NCBI RefSeq assembly: GCF_020510705.1 | Contig: NZ_CP075184.1 | Coordinates: forward strand, 1,922,001 to 1,986,000 | Direction: 5' to 3' | DNA length: 64,000 nucleotides | Source: Acidovorax radicis | GTDB lineage: Bacteria; Pseudomonadota; Gammaproteobacteria; Burkholderiales; Burkholderiaceae_C | Shown: positions 62,232 to 64,000 of the stretch, one piece after another | Position numbering within the stretch: the first letter of the stretch is position 1 | Layout: every line of letters starts with the position of its first letter | Notes under the pieces: generated by a model | Database searches by the model: none | Seen by the model: the letters and a program-made list of their open reading frames with translations, nothing else | Told to the model about the DNA's origin: nothing | Translations under genes and position numbers: made by a program

Positions 62232-62888
62232 ATGGACCGATCTGACTCTCACACCACCGTCGCTTACCTCTTCGACCCCCTGTGCGGCTGGTGCTACGCC
62301 GCCGCTTCCGCGCTGGCGCGCCTGCAGGCCACGCCCGGTGTGCATGTGCAACTGGCACCTACCGGCCTGTTTGCGGGCGCGGGTGCTCGCCCCATGGATG
62401 CGCAGTTCGCCGCCTATGCATGGTCCAACGACCAGCGCATCGAAAAGCTCACGGGCCAGCCGTTCACCCCGGCCTATCGTGACCGCATTCTGGGCGCCGC
62501 AGCAGGCCGGTTCGACTCAGGCCCCGCCACGCTGGCGCTGACCGCCGTGGCGCAGACGGCGCCCGAGCGCGAGCTGGACGTGTTGCACGCCCTGCAGTGC
62601 GCCCGGTACGTGGATGGCCGCGACACAGCCGATGCGCAGGTGCTGGCCGATGTGCTGACGGCCCTGGGTCTGGCTGATGCGGCGGCCATGGTGTTGGCGC
62701 CTGGCGCCGCACTGCACCGCGCCACGGCAGAGCGCGTTGCCAAAGCCCAGGCCACGATGCACGCCGTGGGCGCACGCGGTGTGCCGCAATTAGTGGCGAC
62801 GGGGCAGGGCGGCGCGCTGCGGTTGATTGGGGGCGACGCGCTGCTGGGGCCGCACGAGAGTTTGCTGGCGCAGGTTCTGGCGGGTTGA
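62232..62888 (+). CDS. DsbA family thioredoxin-fold protein
   Basis: A 218-residue protein with the thioredoxin motif in VAYLFDPLCGWCYAAASALARL (CGWC near residues 18-21) and a helical insert typical of DsbA/FrnE-like oxidoreductases. The cis-proline loop is ARGVPQLVATG. No signal peptide is visible, so it may act in the cytoplasm, unlike DsbA itself. Substrate unknown. ATG at 62232 follows the nested inverted repeat by 55 bp. Confidence 0.82.
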   Translation: MDRSDSHTTVAYLFDPLCGWCYAAASALARLQATPGVHVQLAPTGLFAGAGARPMDAQFAAYAWSNDQRIEKLTGQPFTPAYRDRILGAAAGRFDSGPATLALTAVAQTAPERELDVLHALQCARYVDGRDTADAQVLADVLTALGLADAAAMVLAPGAALHRATAERVAKAQATMHAVGARGVPQLVATGQGGALRLIGGDALLGPHESLLAQVLAG

Positions 62889-62909
62889 GGACGCTCGTCA
62901 CGCCCCCAA

Positions 62910-62932
62910 CCGTTGGGGCTGGGCCTGTCGAA
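62910..62932 (-). repeat. REP-like sequence, copy B
   Basis: On the minus strand it reads TTCGACAGGCCCAGCCCCAA then CGG, close to copy A at 60021 but in the opposite orientation. It lies just after the DsbA-like gene. Confidence 0.5.
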
Positions 62933-63018
62933 GCCAGGGCGCGGTGGCGGCAAGCCTTACAACGGGAGGCAAGCGGCACAGGGGCATGGGGGAGGGGCAC
63001 AGAGGCATTCGCCCCCGT

Positions 63019-63885
63019 CTACGCGCCCAGCGTACGCACCACCTGCTCATACATCGCATCCACCGCTGCTGAGCGCTGCGACACCTTGCTGCGCAGCACT
63101 GCCACGTGCATCGCATCGAGGGGCGGCAGGTCAAACTCCGCTGGCAGGTTTTGCAGAATCTGCAGATTGGGCGGCACGCTGCAGCGCGTGAGCACGGCCA
63201 CCGCCAGGCCGCTTTCCACAGCGGCCAGCTGGCCCGCCAGGCTGGAGCTGTGGTACACGATGCGGTAGGCACGCCGCCGCGCCGCCAGTGCCGACAGGGT
63301 GGCCTGCCGCGCCATGCTGGTTGATTCGTACACCGCAATCGGCAGTGGGTCGCGCCGCCAGGCTTCGTACTGCGCGGCACCCACCCACACCAGCGGCTCG
63401 TCAAACAGAAAGCGTCCGCGCTGCGGCTTGTCGCGCGAGACCAGGGCCAGGTCCAGCTCGCCGCGCACCACGCGCGGGATGAGCGAGGTCGATTGCTCGC
63501 AGGTCAGCTCAATCTCCACCCCCTGGTAGCGGTGTGAAAAGCTGCGCAGCACCGGCGTGAGGTAGGTCGATGCGTAGTCGTCGGGCACGCCCAGCCGCAC
63601 CCGGCCCGCCAGCTTGGGGCCAAACAGCGCGGCATGCGCCTCGGCCTGCAAATCGAGCACGCGGCGCGCGTACGACAGCAGCTGCGCGCCAGCGGGCGTC
63701 ACCTCCAGGTGGCGCGGGCCGCGCAGCAGCACGGGGCGATCCAGCGCGGCCTCCAGCTTCTTGATCTGCATGCTGACCGCCGACTGCGAGCGGTGCACAA
63801 GCGGTGCCGCGCCCGAGAGCGAGCCTGCATCCACCACGGCCACAAAGGCGCGCAGCCAGTCGATCTGAAAGTCCGGGTAGTTCAT
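63019..63885 (-). CDS. LysR family transcriptional regulator
   Basis: A 288-residue regulator. The winged helix has WLRAFVAVVDAGSLSGAAPL and HRSQSAVSMQIKKLEAALDRPVLLR, a textbook LysR recognition helix. The C-terminal ligand-binding domain covers residues about 90-285 (VRLGVPDDYASTYLTPVLRSF). Target and effector are unknown. The gap to the right edge (63886-64000) holds a TTCG-TTTAT-CGAA inverted repeat that may be its operator, and probably the start of a divergent gene beyond the window. Confidence 0.9.
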   Translation of the reverse strand: MNYPDFQIDWLRAFVAVVDAGSLSGAAPLVHRSQSAVSMQIKKLEAALDRPVLLRGPRHLEVTPAGAQLLSYARRVLDLQAEAHAALFGPKLAGRVRLGVPDDYASTYLTPVLRSFSHRYQGVEIELTCEQSTSLIPRVVRGELDLALVSRDKPQRGRFLFDEPLVWVGAAQYEAWRRDPLPIAVYESTSMARQATLSALAARRRAYRIVYHSSSLAGQLAAVESGLAVAVLTRCSVPPNLQILQNLPAEFDLPPLDAMHVAVLRSKVSQRSAAVDAMYEQVVRTLGA

Positions 63886-64000
63886 CGCGTTAGCTCGCTG
63901 GTGGGTGGCGGCAAAGAGGCCCGCTTTTAATATTTCGTTTATCGAATGGTAGCCGTTCGAACTATGCGCTTTACACCACGGCGGAAATCTTCGAGCATCA

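Noticed and set aside
63964..64000. Start of a divergent gene reading MRFTPRRKSSSI at the right edge
   Set aside because: Only 12 codons are present with no ribosome-binding site or recognisable sequence; another frame is equally open.

Overview
The window is a GC-rich stretch of a betaproteobacterial chromosome. Protein style and gene order (rpsB-tsf-pyrH-frr-uppS-cdsA-dxr-rseP-bamA-skp-lpxD-fabZ-lpxA-lpxB-rnhB, a TTG-started ftsH, rho next to trxA) fit the Comamonadaceae, probably Acidovorax or a close relative. Almost all of it is single-copy chromosomal core; I see no rRNA, tRNA, CRISPR array, phage or transposase gene.

Layout. 1-367: 5' end of an amidase gene leaving the window. 629-15722: a long co-oriented run for translation factors, phospholipid and isoprenoid precursors, outer-membrane assembly and lipid A, ending in rnhB and a SpoU methyltransferase. 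16042-21587: carA-carB, greA and a small membrane protein. 21714-28193: a glycosyltransferase and yhbY (minus strand), divergent from rlmE-ftsH, then folP and glmM. 28348-30573: a PAS-GGDEF-EAL c-di-GMP protein.

30824-45531 is the most coherent block: a phosphate-starvation region. It holds an OlsB-like acyltransferase, a PlcP/LpxH-like phosphoesterase and a glycosyltransferase (together a likely membrane-lipid remodelling operon), then ppk1, sixA, a lysine-rich protein with a ribbon-helix-helix-like segment, ppx, and pstSCAB-phoU-phoB-phoR. Four sites made of 11-bp GTCAT-type tandem units, the form of PhoB boxes, sit before the lipid operon, before ppk1, and back to back between ppx and pstS. 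Phosphate uptake, polyphosphate storage and replacement of phospholipids therefore look like one regulon.

45485-53771 and beyond: a MATE transporter and an ArnT-like membrane glycosyltransferase, zinc-independent L31, rho, trxA, the AddB/AddA recombination nuclease-helicase, and a flavoprotein. 58841-60172 is less GC-rich, with a small phosphatase, an unknown gene and repeat debris. 60173-64000 holds two LysR regulators, an exported metallo-beta-lactamase-fold protein whose metal motif is degenerate, and a DsbA-like protein.

The most unusual signal is a dispersed palindromic element of about 50 bp in eight copies. Seven lie inside unrelated genes (dxr, lpxB, the SpoU methylase, the DUF4149-like gene, folP, addA, the MATE gene) and are read through in a conserved frame; the eighth is intergenic at about 60.1 kb.
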